This document shows, piece by piece, positions 41,445 to 49,134 of a DNA stretch of 64,000 nt. This stretch comes from JAHJTW01 sp964545545 (GTDB taxonomy: Bacteria > Krumholzibacteriota > Krumholzibacteriia > LZORAL124-64-63). Position numbers and translations under genes: made by a program. The stretch lies in NCBI GenBank assembly GCA_964545545.1, contig CAZJGK010000001.1, positions 1 through 64,000 on the forward strand, read 5' to 3'. Each line of letters begins with the position of its first letter. Position 1 is the first letter of the stretch. A model generated the notes under the pieces. The model did no database searches and was not told where the DNA came from. It saw only the letters and a list, made by a program, of their open reading frames with translations.

Positions 41445-42703
41445 GAGGTCGGCTCTTCGGAGGAGATCGCGGCGTAATCCACCGCCTCGGCGAACATCCG
41501 GGAGTCCTCCAGCGCGGCCTTCAAGACCAGGGTCGCCGCGCCCATGGCCACGGAGCGGGGCCCGAGATCGCTGACCATGATTTTGACCGCAGCCACCGTA
41601 CTGACCAGCGTCCGGTTATGCACGCGTTCCCGCAGGGGATCCAGCAGCAAATCGCCCAGGCGGGCCAGATCGCCGCCCAGAACCACCACCGCCGGATTCA
41701 AGAGGTTCAGCAAGCCCGCCACCGCGGTCCCCAGGTTCCGGGCCCCTTCCTCGATCACCTGAAGGGCCAGGGCATCCCCCTGGAGCGCAGCATCCTCGAT
41801 ATCATTGACGGCAAAGGGACCCTGAGTCAGCACGCTGTCGGGGAAGTCAGGAATCAATTCTTCGACGCGCTCCACCAACGCCTGGGCGCCCACAAAAGTC
41901 GCCAGGCATCCGTGCAGACCACAGATGCAAGGTTTGCCCTTGGGATCGATGGCGATGTGTCCGATCTCACCGGCGACCCCGGTGGCTCCCCGATAGATGT
42001 CTCCGCCGATGATATGGCCCGACCCGATGCCGGTGGCCACCTTGATGTAGGTCAGGTTGTCCGTCCCGGCGGCCTGTCCCCACCAGTGCTCCGCCAAGGC
42101 CCCCAGGTTGGCGTCGTTATCGACCAGCAGAGGAACCCCGTACTGGGAGGCAAGGTCGCCCAGCCCCAAGTGTTCCTGCCAGAAAGGCATGACCACCGAA
42201 GCCAGCCGATCCGGATCCTCCGGATCAACCGGGCAAGGCACCCCCACGCCGATGCCCACCAGGGGCCGACCCTTGGCCGCAGCGGTTTCCAGGCAAGCGG
42301 CGCAGAGCTCCGCGATCAACCGACGCGTTCCCGGCGGATCGGACCTGACGGGATGCGGCCGCGATTCCCAGGCCAGCACCTTGCCCCGCAGATCCGTCAG
42401 GACCACCACCACATGGGCCCCGCCCATTTCCACGCCCAGAATAATGGCCGCATCGTCCTGAAACTCGATGACGATGGGGCGCCGGCCTCCGCGGGATGGG
42501 CCCTCGCCGATCTCGGCAATCAGCCCCAGCGGCAGAATTTCGCTCACGACTTCGGAAACGGTGGAGCGGGAGAGACCGGCCTGGCGGGCGATCTCGGCCC
42601 GGGAAATCCGCTTGGCCTCCCAGATCAACCGCAGCAGCGCATCGGCCAGCGGCCGCGGGCGGTCGGGGTCGGACCGGCGGAGCCCTTTCCTGATGCGATT
42701 CAT
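41441..42703 (-). CDS. ROK-family transcriptional repressor (NagC/XylR type)
   Basis: The 420-residue product has an N-terminal winged helix (RISRAEIARQAGLSRSTVSEVVSEILPLGLI) and a ROK sugar-sensor domain with GVEMGGAHVVVVLTDLRG, LVDNDANLGALAEHWWG, TGIGSGHIIGG, GEIGHIAID and the zinc motif CICGLHGC. NagC/Mlc/XylR repressors release DNA when a sugar binds. The three 23-bp palindromes in this locus are its obvious operators (TTTGT...ACAAA half-sites, similar in style to known XylR-type sites). It is in the operon with the GH16 lipoprotein downstream and the secreted lipoprotein upstream, and therefore probably autoregulated through site C. Confidence 0.9.
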   Translation of the reverse strand: MNRIRKGLRRSDPDRPRPLADALLRLIWEAKRISRAEIARQAGLSRSTVSEVVSEILPLGLIAEIGEGPSRGGRRPIVIEFQDDAAIILGVEMGGAHVVVVLTDLRGKVLAWESRPHPVRSDPPGTRRLIAELCAACLETAAAKGRPLVGIGVGVPCPVDPEDPDRLASVVMPFWQEHLGLGDLASQYGVPLLVDNDANLGALAEHWWGQAAGTDNLTYIKVATGIGSGHIIGGDIYRGATGVAGEIGHIAIDPKGKPCICGLHGCLATFVGAQALVERVEELIPDFPDSVLTQGPFAVNDIEDAALQGDALALQVIEEGARNLGTAVAGLLNLLNPAVVVLGGDLARLGDLLLDPLRERVHNRTLVSTVAAVKIMVSDLGPRSVAMGAATLVLKAALEDSRMFAEAVDYAAISSEEPTS

Positions 42704-42770
42704 TTTGAACACCCTGTCTCCTCGTTGTCTGCGACGGGGATCCTGCGCCCCAAAACTCCCGGGGTCGAGT

Positions 42771-44174
42771 CTATTTGTGCCAATAGACGTTGTCCACCAG
42801 GACCAGCTGGGCATCGGTGGTGCTGAAGGCCATTTCCCCGACTTCAGACCAATCCCATGAAGCCGGAAGTTGGAAATTCTCCAGAGGAATGTCAAGGGAG
42901 GACCAGGACCCCGCATGGAAAGCCGGCGTGGTCGTGCCGTTCAGGACCAGATCCGTGGTCTCCACCGAGTGTCCCAGGCCGGGAGGGAAAGAGATCAGCT
43001 TGATCTTGAAATTGGTGCCCGCCGGGGCATAGACATCCATATGGAAATGGGTCATGGCGCTGGCATCGATCAGGGGATTGTGGAACAGGATCCCCACGAA
43101 ATTGAGTGAGGAGTACATTTTGGTGTTGTCGCCGGCAACCTGAAAATCTCCGAGCTGGGCGGTTGAGCCGCCCCAATCCGCCCGCCAGGTGTCCACGGGC
43201 ACGGAGGGGTAGGCGTCGCTGAACATGGAGATCACGTCGGAGGCAGGCAGCGGCGGGGAAACCGCGGCCCCGTTTGGCGGCGAATACCCGGTCACCGTGA
43301 CGCTGCCGTTGACGGCCGCCCCTTCCAGGGTGGCGGTGATGGACGCCGTCCCGGTGCCGACAACCTCGATGTCCCCGCCGGTGACCCTGGCCACGCCGGG
43401 ATCGGATGAGCTGAAATCGAAATACCCGGCCATGTGGCTGACGGGGATCAACGCCGTACCCATCTTGAATATCGTGTTGGTGCCCGACAGGACCACCGGC
43501 GAACCGACGAACAATTGCTTGTTCGCCGAGGGAAGGTTGGCCCGGAAGATCTCGATATTATCCAGCTTGGCGAACTTGATCTCATCGACCCAGATGTCGT
43601 AGCCCTCGGGATAGGCCGCCGTGGTATCGGCGACAATGGTGAACAGACCCCGCTCGGCTCTCAGCTTCGAGGGCGCCGGGATGGGGACGACCACGAACGT
43701 CCAGTCCGAGTTCAAGGCCACCCCCCCACGTTCGGCGGTGTACAGCGAGGCGCCCGTGTTGTCGTTGCCGAAGCCGAACTTGGCCACGGTGACGGGATCG
43801 TTGGCCCGTGCGTAGAAGGTCAAGGCGTTGTAGTCGGCCAGGTCGCGATTCCCCCCCGAAGTGAGGACTCCGCCGGTGTAGCCGCCGAGGGCGGCGCCGA
43901 CGGGGGCCACACGGAACTCCAGGGAACGAGCGCCGTCGAACGCAAACGCCCCCAGCGGGGCGGCGAAGGTCGAGTCGATGGTGACTGCGGTATAATAGGT
44001 CTGGAAGAAGCCCTGGTAATAGACATCTGCGCCGTAATCATCGCCAAACACCAGGGGATCGGTGTTGCCCTGGGCCGGCTCCAGATCCGTGGGGTTGCGA
44101 TCGCTGCATCCGACACCCATCACCAGGGTCAACACTGCCGTCATGGCAACAAGATTGCGCTTGATAGGGATCAC
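42771..44174 (-). CDS. Exported Ig-like/CBM-type lipoprotein, probable glycan-binding protein
   Basis: The 467-residue product has a GTG start fixed by CAGGAGG six bases upstream. The signal sequence ends VLTLVMGVGCSDRN, a weak lipobox. A first jellyroll (DPLVFGDDYGADVYYQGFFQTYY to YDIWVDEIKFA) resembles sugar-binding CBM folds. Then comes a Big_2-like domain (FDFSSSDPGVARVTGGDIEVVGTGTASITATL) and a second jellyroll (TWRADWGGSTAQLGDFQVAG to LVDNVYWHK). The layout CBM-Big_2-CBM occurs in surface glycan-binding proteins and licheninase accessory proteins; no catalytic motif is visible. It heads the minus-strand operon with the ROK and GH16 genes; operator site C lies 66 bp upstream of its start. 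Confidence 0.75.
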   Translation of the reverse strand: MIPIKRNLVAMTAVLTLVMGVGCSDRNPTDLEPAQGNTDPLVFGDDYGADVYYQGFFQTYYTAVTIDSTFAAPLGAFAFDGARSLEFRVAPVGAALGGYTGGVLTSGGNRDLADYNALTFYARANDPVTVAKFGFGNDNTGASLYTAERGGVALNSDWTFVVVPIPAPSKLRAERGLFTIVADTTAAYPEGYDIWVDEIKFAKLDNIEIFRANLPSANKQLFVGSPVVLSGTNTIFKMGTALIPVSHMAGYFDFSSSDPGVARVTGGDIEVVGTGTASITATLEGAAVNGSVTVTGYSPPNGAAVSPPLPASDVISMFSDAYPSVPVDTWRADWGGSTAQLGDFQVAGDNTKMYSSLNFVGILFHNPLIDASAMTHFHMDVYAPAGTNFKIKLISFPPGLGHSVETTDLVLNGTTTPAFHAGSWSSLDIPLENFQLPASWDWSEVGEMAFSTTDAQLVLVDNVYWHK

Positions 44175-44239
44175 AATCGGCCTCCTGGAGGAACGGATCA
44201 AACCGGCCGGATGACACGGCCAAATCATGACAGTCGGCA

Positions 44240-44262
44240 CTTTGTACGGTGCCCGATCAAAG
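44240..44262. promoter_or_regulatory. 23-bp palindromic operator, site C (sugar locus)
   Basis: CTTTGTACGGT-G-CCCGATCAAAG is the least symmetric of the three copies but has the same length and half-site spacing. It lies upstream of the exported lipoprotein/ROK/GH16 operon and on the far side 122 bp before the S9 peptidase gene. Confidence 0.65.
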
Positions 44263-44383
44263 TATGCCCCGGAGGGGTTCCCGTGTCAAGCCAAGCATGA
44301 GGTTTCCCTTTCCCGGGTTCCTGGGTTATGCTCCCGGGGATCATGCAGCCCGCTCTTCATTTTCCGACAGCGGAGGCTCAGCC

Positions 44384-46471
44384 ATGCGATCGTGCGTTAT
44401 CCTGTCCCTGTGTTTGTGTTTGCTCCCGGCCACCCATGCCGGCGCGAAACCGGCTCCCGTCACCCAGGACGCCTTTACCCTGGCCCGCTTCCTCGAAGTG
44501 CCGACCCTGGGTTCGGTGGCTGTCAGCCCCAACGGCAAACTGGTGGCCTACACCTGGAGCCAGCGAGATCTCGATCAGGACAAGCGGATCACCCATCTCT
44601 GGCTGGGCGAGGTAGCCTCGGGCCAAACCCGCCAATTGACCTTCACGAACGACGGCGTCGGGGCGTTGGCCTGGGCGCCCAGCGGGGCCTTGAGCTACCT
44701 GCGCAAAGTAGGCGACGCCACGCAGGTCTGGATCAACCCCCTGGACGGTTCCGAGCCGCGGCCGGTAACCGACATCAAAGGCGGGGTCAGCGCCTACTGG
44801 TGGTCACCCGATGGATCCGAGATGGCGATCCTGGCTGACCCGCCGGACACGGACACCGAGGCCGCCGCGGATTCATCCTCCACGGACGAGGCCATCTACA
44901 CCGTCCCTGATGATCGCCGGGACTGGACCGTCTTCGACCGCCTGGAACACCCCGACAAATACCAGCAGTTGTGGCTCGTGCCCGTGAGCCTGGACGGTCC
45001 CGTCGAGGACCCCGCACTCCGTCAGCTCACGTTCTCCCCCTGGTATCCATACGAAGTCGATTGGTCGCCCGACGGCAAGCAGATCGCCCTTACCTTCAAC
45101 CCCCGCTTTTCCAGCCTCATCGACGAGGAACAGCAGATCGCCCTGATCGATGTGGCCACCGGCGAGGCAGAGGTCATCACCCCCGACGATCGCCACAGCT
45201 CGTTGGCCGCCTACTCTCCGGACGGCAAACAGCTCGCCTACTACACCGACCGTGAAGCCGACTTCCGCGCCTATCTGAACCTCAAGGATGTCGTCGTCCG
45301 GAACCTGGACAGCGGCGCCGAAACCGTGGTCACCCCCGGCACCGAACTGACCCTGGGCGGAACCGGCAGCACCCCGGAGTCGGCTCCCCAGTGGGGCTCC
45401 CACAACCGGTACCTCTACCTGCCCGCGGCCCACGGCACGGGCCTGGACATGGTTCGCATCGAGGTGTCCGAACAAAAGCTGGAACAGGTCACCCATTTGG
45501 AGGGCAATCTCTTCAACCTGAGCGTCGCCGGCGGCAGCTTCGCCTATCTGGAAACGGCCCTGGACAAACCCGGCACCCTGTACGCGGGCAGGCTGGGCGA
45601 CAAGGTGCGCGAAATCGACAGCACCAACGGCACCGTGGCAACCTACAACCTGCAACCGGCCAAGAAGTTGCGTCTGCACGGGCATGATGGCGGATTCGTG
45701 GAGGGATTCCTCTTTCTGCCTCCCGGCGCCGGCGGGGCCGACCATCTGCCGGCTATCATCGAGATGCACGGCGGCCCCTTCTACCGCTACGGCAACGCCT
45801 GGACCAGCCGCTATCCCTGGCAGGTCCTGTCGCGCAACGGGTTCGCGGTGTTCATCATGAACCCTCGCGGCGGCACGGGCTACGGTCAGGAATTTTTGCG
45901 CGGGGTGTACCGCAACTTCGGCACCGACGACTACCTGGACATCATGGCCGCCGTCGACGACCTGGTCGAGCAAGGCACCATCGATCCCGACCGCCTGGGC
46001 TTCACCGGTTACAGCTACGGCGGGCTGATGACAGACGTGGTCGTCAGCCGCACTGACCGGTTCAAGGCCGCCGTGTCCATCGCCGGCATCTGGAACTTCG
46101 TTTCAGCCATGGGTCAGAACAACTCCCAGCTGTTCATCGACAGCTATCGCCGGCCGTGGGACGAGGACCTGCAGCGCATGTGGGAACAGAGTCCCGCCTC
46201 GCGCGCCGACCGCATCACCACCCCCACGCTCGTCATGCACGGCAAGGACGACGAGCCGGTGGACCCCCGCCAGTCCATCGAGATGTTCCACTACCTGCAG
46301 CTGGGCGGCGTGCCCAGCCGCCTGGTGCTGTACCCCGGCGAAGGCCACGGCATCAACAAGCCGAGCCACATGATCGACTACGAAACACGCGAGCTGCAGT
46401 GGTTCCGCCACTACGTGCTCGGCGACAAGGAGGCGGTGGGCGCCGAGCCCCCGGTGCCCGTGGAGCCGTGA
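44384..46471 (+). CDS. Secreted S9-family serine peptidase (prolyl oligopeptidase/acylaminoacyl peptidase type)
   Basis: The 695-residue product has a signal peptide (MRSCVILSLCLCLLPATHAGA). The N-terminal half is a beta-propeller with repeated SPDG-type blades (VAVSPNGKLVAYTWSQRD, YWWSPDGSEMAIL, VDWSPDGKQIALTF). The C-terminal alpha/beta-hydrolase has the nucleophile in GYSYGG, the Asp in MHGKDDEPVDP and the His in YPGEGHGI. It should cleave short peptides in the periplasm. The ATG at 44384, with CGGAGG seven bases upstream, is preferred over a longer reading that would place a non-secretory extension in front of the signal. A strong terminator follows. Confidence 0.92.
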   Translation: MRSCVILSLCLCLLPATHAGAKPAPVTQDAFTLARFLEVPTLGSVAVSPNGKLVAYTWSQRDLDQDKRITHLWLGEVASGQTRQLTFTNDGVGALAWAPSGALSYLRKVGDATQVWINPLDGSEPRPVTDIKGGVSAYWWSPDGSEMAILADPPDTDTEAAADSSSTDEAIYTVPDDRRDWTVFDRLEHPDKYQQLWLVPVSLDGPVEDPALRQLTFSPWYPYEVDWSPDGKQIALTFNPRFSSLIDEEQQIALIDVATGEAEVITPDDRHSSLAAYSPDGKQLAYYTDREADFRAYLNLKDVVVRNLDSGAETVVTPGTELTLGGTGSTPESAPQWGSHNRYLYLPAAHGTGLDMVRIEVSEQKLEQVTHLEGNLFNLSVAGGSFAYLETALDKPGTLYAGRLGDKVREIDSTNGTVATYNLQPAKKLRLHGHDGGFVEGFLFLPPGAGGADHLPAIIEMHGGPFYRYGNAWTSRYPWQVLSRNGFAVFIMNPRGGTGYGQEFLRGVYRNFGTDDYLDIMAAVDDLVEQGTIDPDRLGFTGYSYGGLMTDVVVSRTDRFKAAVSIAGIWNFVSAMGQNNSQLFIDSYRRPWDEDLQRMWEQSPASRADRITTPTLVMHGKDDEPVDPRQSIEMFHYLQLGGVPSRLVLYPGEGHGINKPSHMIDYETRELQWFRHYVLGDKEAVGAEPPVPVEP

Positions 46472-46515
46472 ACCTGGCGGCCGGATTCACCCAGGACAAC
46501 AGCAGAACCTGAATG

Positions 46516-46556
46516 AAGCAGGCGGCCCGCAAGAGAATGTTGCGGGCCGCCTGCTT
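46516..46556. terminator. Bidirectional terminator
   Basis: AAGCAGGCGGCCCGCAA and TTGCGGGCCGCCTGCTT form a perfect 17-pair stem with a seven-base loop between convergent genes; GAAAAACC follows on the plus strand. Confidence 0.85.
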
Positions 46557-46586
46557 GAAAAACCGGAACATGCACCGGATACCGGT

Positions 46587-47579
46587 CTACTCCGTCAGAC
46601 TCGCCGGCCGATAGCTGATCTGGAAGATGAACGCCGCGTCCCGGCTGTCATCCCTCAGGTCGTTGTCGTAGCTGGTGACCACAGGGACACGGGCCCCGGC
46701 AAAGGGCTTGAAGGCGCCCAGATCATAGGACAGCCCCGGGAACACGTCCACCAGGGTGCCACCCTGGTCCAGGTTGGATTCCCCCCCCGGTGTGCCGTCG
46801 TTCCAGGAAGTTTCCACCTTGCCGTCGCCGATCAGCATGGCGCTGGCACCCAGGTTGAACCACAACTGGCCGCCCACGCGCCGGCGGGCGAACAGGGAGA
46901 CCACACCCAGGTTGGCGTTGGTCACCTTGCTGGTCATGATGGCCGTACCGAAATCCGTGGCCGTCTCCTTGCCCGAGTTAAGGCGGTACAGGGCTGCAGC
47001 AATGATGCCGGTGTTGGCCGACGACCGGGCGTATTGCCCCCGGACCAGCAGATCCGTCCCGCCGGTGCCGAGAGGCACGGGATATTCACTGCCAAATTCA
47101 TCGGTGTCGATCTTGGTCTCATCGCCGGTGGGCAACTTCACGCTTCCCTGGAAGCGAAACTCGGCGCCCGAACTCTGCAGACGTTTGGTGTATTCCCCAT
47201 CCAGAGTGATGTCCCCCAGGCCGCTAGCCTCGGCGTCGAATCCAAAATAATGACGGGTGTAATTGAAAATCAGGGGCACATGGGCCTTGAAGGACAAGGC
47301 CGGTGACACGCGGTAAAAGGGTGCCAACACGCCGGATTTGATATCTGAAGTGACATCCACATAGGCGCTGACGCCCAACGGACCAACGGCGCCGGCACCC
47401 TGAGGCGCCGCAAACTCATCCACGGTCGGCACAATCAGGGGCGATACGGTGACGTCAAACTCCTGACCGCTACCATCTCCCTCGGGCAAAAAATCGCCGT
47501 TCGTCTGGGCCGGCGCCAAACCGGAAACCAGCATCAGCAACACAACCGCGCACATCAGCTTCCAACCAGAGACCCTCAT
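46587..47579 (-). CDS. Outer-membrane beta-barrel protein (transporter-like)
   Basis: The 330-residue product starts at 47579 with AAAGGAGCC upstream; a 180-residue longer reading has shadow-type composition. Signal peptide: LMCAVVLLMLVSGLAPAQT. The mature part alternates strands through its length: VLAPFYRVSPALSFKAHVPLIFNYTRHYFGF, GLGDITLDGEYTKRLQ, FRFQGSVKLPTGDETK, QLWFNLGASAMLIG and a final strand AFIFQISYRPASLTE. It resembles the 'phenol degradation pathway MetA-like' class of barrel proteins with a GDI(T/S)L..Y motif; the substrate is unknown. It is divergent from the SH3 gene. Confidence 0.75.
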   Translation of the reverse strand: MRVSGWKLMCAVVLLMLVSGLAPAQTNGDFLPEGDGSGQEFDVTVSPLIVPTVDEFAAPQGAGAVGPLGVSAYVDVTSDIKSGVLAPFYRVSPALSFKAHVPLIFNYTRHYFGFDAEASGLGDITLDGEYTKRLQSSGAEFRFQGSVKLPTGDETKIDTDEFGSEYPVPLGTGGTDLLVRGQYARSSANTGIIAAALYRLNSGKETATDFGTAIMTSKVTNANLGVVSLFARRRVGGQLWFNLGASAMLIGDGKVETSWNDGTPGGESNLDQGGTLVDVFPGLSYDLGAFKPFAGARVPVVTSYDNDLRDDSRDAAFIFQISYRPASLTE

Positions 47580-47739
47580 GTCGGCTCCTTTCAAGGTGTT
47601 GACTTTCCACAGACCGGCATCCCCGGCAATTTCGTGGCGAAATTCCCTTCTGAAAAACATGGCCTGCTTCGATAAACGGATGATATCATCGATTCCTATC
47701 TGAGCTTTTGCAAACAATTCCTGAAGCGGAGGGTGTTCC

Positions 47740-48225
47740 ATGTCCAGAATCCGAATCCTGTTGCCGGTCGTTTTGCTTTTGGCGGCGGCGGTGGCCCTGG
47801 CCGCAGCCGGAGTCATGAGTGTCCAGGTGCGCACCGGGAAGATGCGCGCCAAGCCTTCCTTCCTGGGTCCGGTGGTCGCCTCGGTGGGATACGGCGACCG
47901 CGTCACGGTGCTGGGCGAGAAGGGCGGTTGGGTCCAAATCCGCAACGCCTCAGGGAAGACCGGGTGGATCCATGTTTCGGCCCTGACGGAGAAAAAAGTC
48001 GTGCTGCGGGCCGGCGACGCCGATGTGGCCACCGGCGCCTCGGGCGAGGAGCTGGCGCTGGCGGGCAAGGGCTTCAATGACGCCGTCGAAGCCGAGTTCC
48101 GCGCCGAGAACCCCAACGCGGATTACACGTGGGTCGACAAGATGGAGACCTTCCGCGTCACCCCCGAGCAGGCCAGGGACTTCCTGGCCGCGGGCAAGGT
48201 CACCGTCCCCGGAGGTGAGCGATGA
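47740..48225 (+). CDS. Secreted SH3-domain protein
   Basis: The 161-residue product has a signal sequence (LLPVVLLLAAAVALAAAG) followed by a bacterial SH3 domain (VQVRTGKMRAKPSFLGPVVASVGYGDRVTVLGEKGGWVQIRNASGKTGWIH). The C-terminal ~70 residues are helical and polar and end DFLAAGKVTVPGGER. Bacterial SH3 domains commonly bind peptidoglycan or other cell-wall components. GCGGAGG precedes the ATG. Its stop overlaps the start of the M48 peptidase gene (ATGA), so the two are translated together and probably work in the periplasm on the envelope. Confidence 0.85.
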   Translation: MSRIRILLPVVLLLAAAVALAAAGVMSVQVRTGKMRAKPSFLGPVVASVGYGDRVTVLGEKGGWVQIRNASGKTGWIHVSALTEKKVVLRAGDADVATGASGEELALAGKGFNDAVEAEFRAENPNADYTWVDKMETFRVTPEQARDFLAAGKVTVPGGER

Positions 48226-49130
48226 ACACGCGCAACCTCGTCGGAATCGCCGCCTGTACCCTGGCTCTGGCAGCCTTGTTCGGATGCAGCACCATGACGA
48301 AGATCGGCACCCAGATCGGACAGGGATCCGGCGTGATCACCGAGGAACAGGCGGCCTCGATCACCAAAACCAGCGCCGCCCTGGAGAAAACCTTCGCCGA
48401 CATCACGCCCGAACAGGAGTACTACATCGGTCGGGCCGTGGCCGCGACCATCCTGCAAACCTATCACCCGTTGGACAATCCGGCGGCCAACGCCTACATG
48501 AATGAACTGGGTCAAACCCTGGCCATGGCCTCGGACCGGCCCGAGACCTTCGGGGGCTATCATTTCCTGCTGCTGGACAGCGATGAAATCAACGCTTTCG
48601 CGGCCCCCGGCGGGTTGATTCTCGTGTGTCGCGGACTGGTTTCCTGTTGCAGGACCGAGGATGATCTGGCTGCCGTCCTGGCCCATGAAATCGGTCACGT
48701 GCAGGACAAGGACGGCCTGCGCGCCATCAAGAAAAGCCGCCTGACCAGCGCCTTGACCACCCTGGGCGTGGAGGCCGGGCGCAATCTGGGCAACGCCAAG
48801 GTCAAGGATTTGACCGAGCAATTCGCCGGAGGTATCCAGGACATCGTTCAGTCCCTGGTGACCAAGGGTTACGCCCGCGGGCAGGAATACGAGGCGGACG
48901 CGGCCTCGGTCGACATTCTCGGCCGGGTTGGTTACAACCCCGGTGCCCTGGTCTCCATGCTGAACCAGATGGACAAACGCTGGCAGCCGAACGGGCCCGG
49001 GTTCGCCCGCACCCACCCGTCGCCCACCGACCGCATCCAGCATGTAAGGCCCTTGGTGGAGTCGACGGCCGGCGAAGATCAACCCCGTTCGCCCAGAGCC
49101 CGCTTCGCCGCAGCCGTACGCGGACTCTAG
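48222..49130 (+). CDS. M48-family metallopeptidase lipoprotein
   Basis: The 302-residue product has a lipoprotein signal (LALAALFGC). The peptidase domain has ALDSD..NAFAAPGG (LLDSDEINAFAAPGGLILVCRGLV), the zinc motif HEIGH in VLAHEIGHVQDKD and the third ligand in QEYEADAAS, with THPSPTDRI near the end. This is the layout of the BepA/LoiP-type periplasmic quality-control peptidases of outer-membrane proteins. The gene overlaps the upstream SH3 gene and lies four bases before the cyclase gene, so all five genes to 53610 may be one operon. Confidence 0.92.
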   Translation: MNTRNLVGIAACTLALAALFGCSTMTKIGTQIGQGSGVITEEQAASITKTSAALEKTFADITPEQEYYIGRAVAATILQTYHPLDNPAANAYMNELGQTLAMASDRPETFGGYHFLLLDSDEINAFAAPGGLILVCRGLVSCCRTEDDLAAVLAHEIGHVQDKDGLRAIKKSRLTSALTTLGVEAGRNLGNAKVKDLTEQFAGGIQDIVQSLVTKGYARGQEYEADAASVDILGRVGYNPGALVSMLNQMDKRWQPNGPGFARTHPSPTDRIQHVRPLVESTAGEDQPRSPRARFAAAVRGL

Positions 49131-49134
49131 GCTT

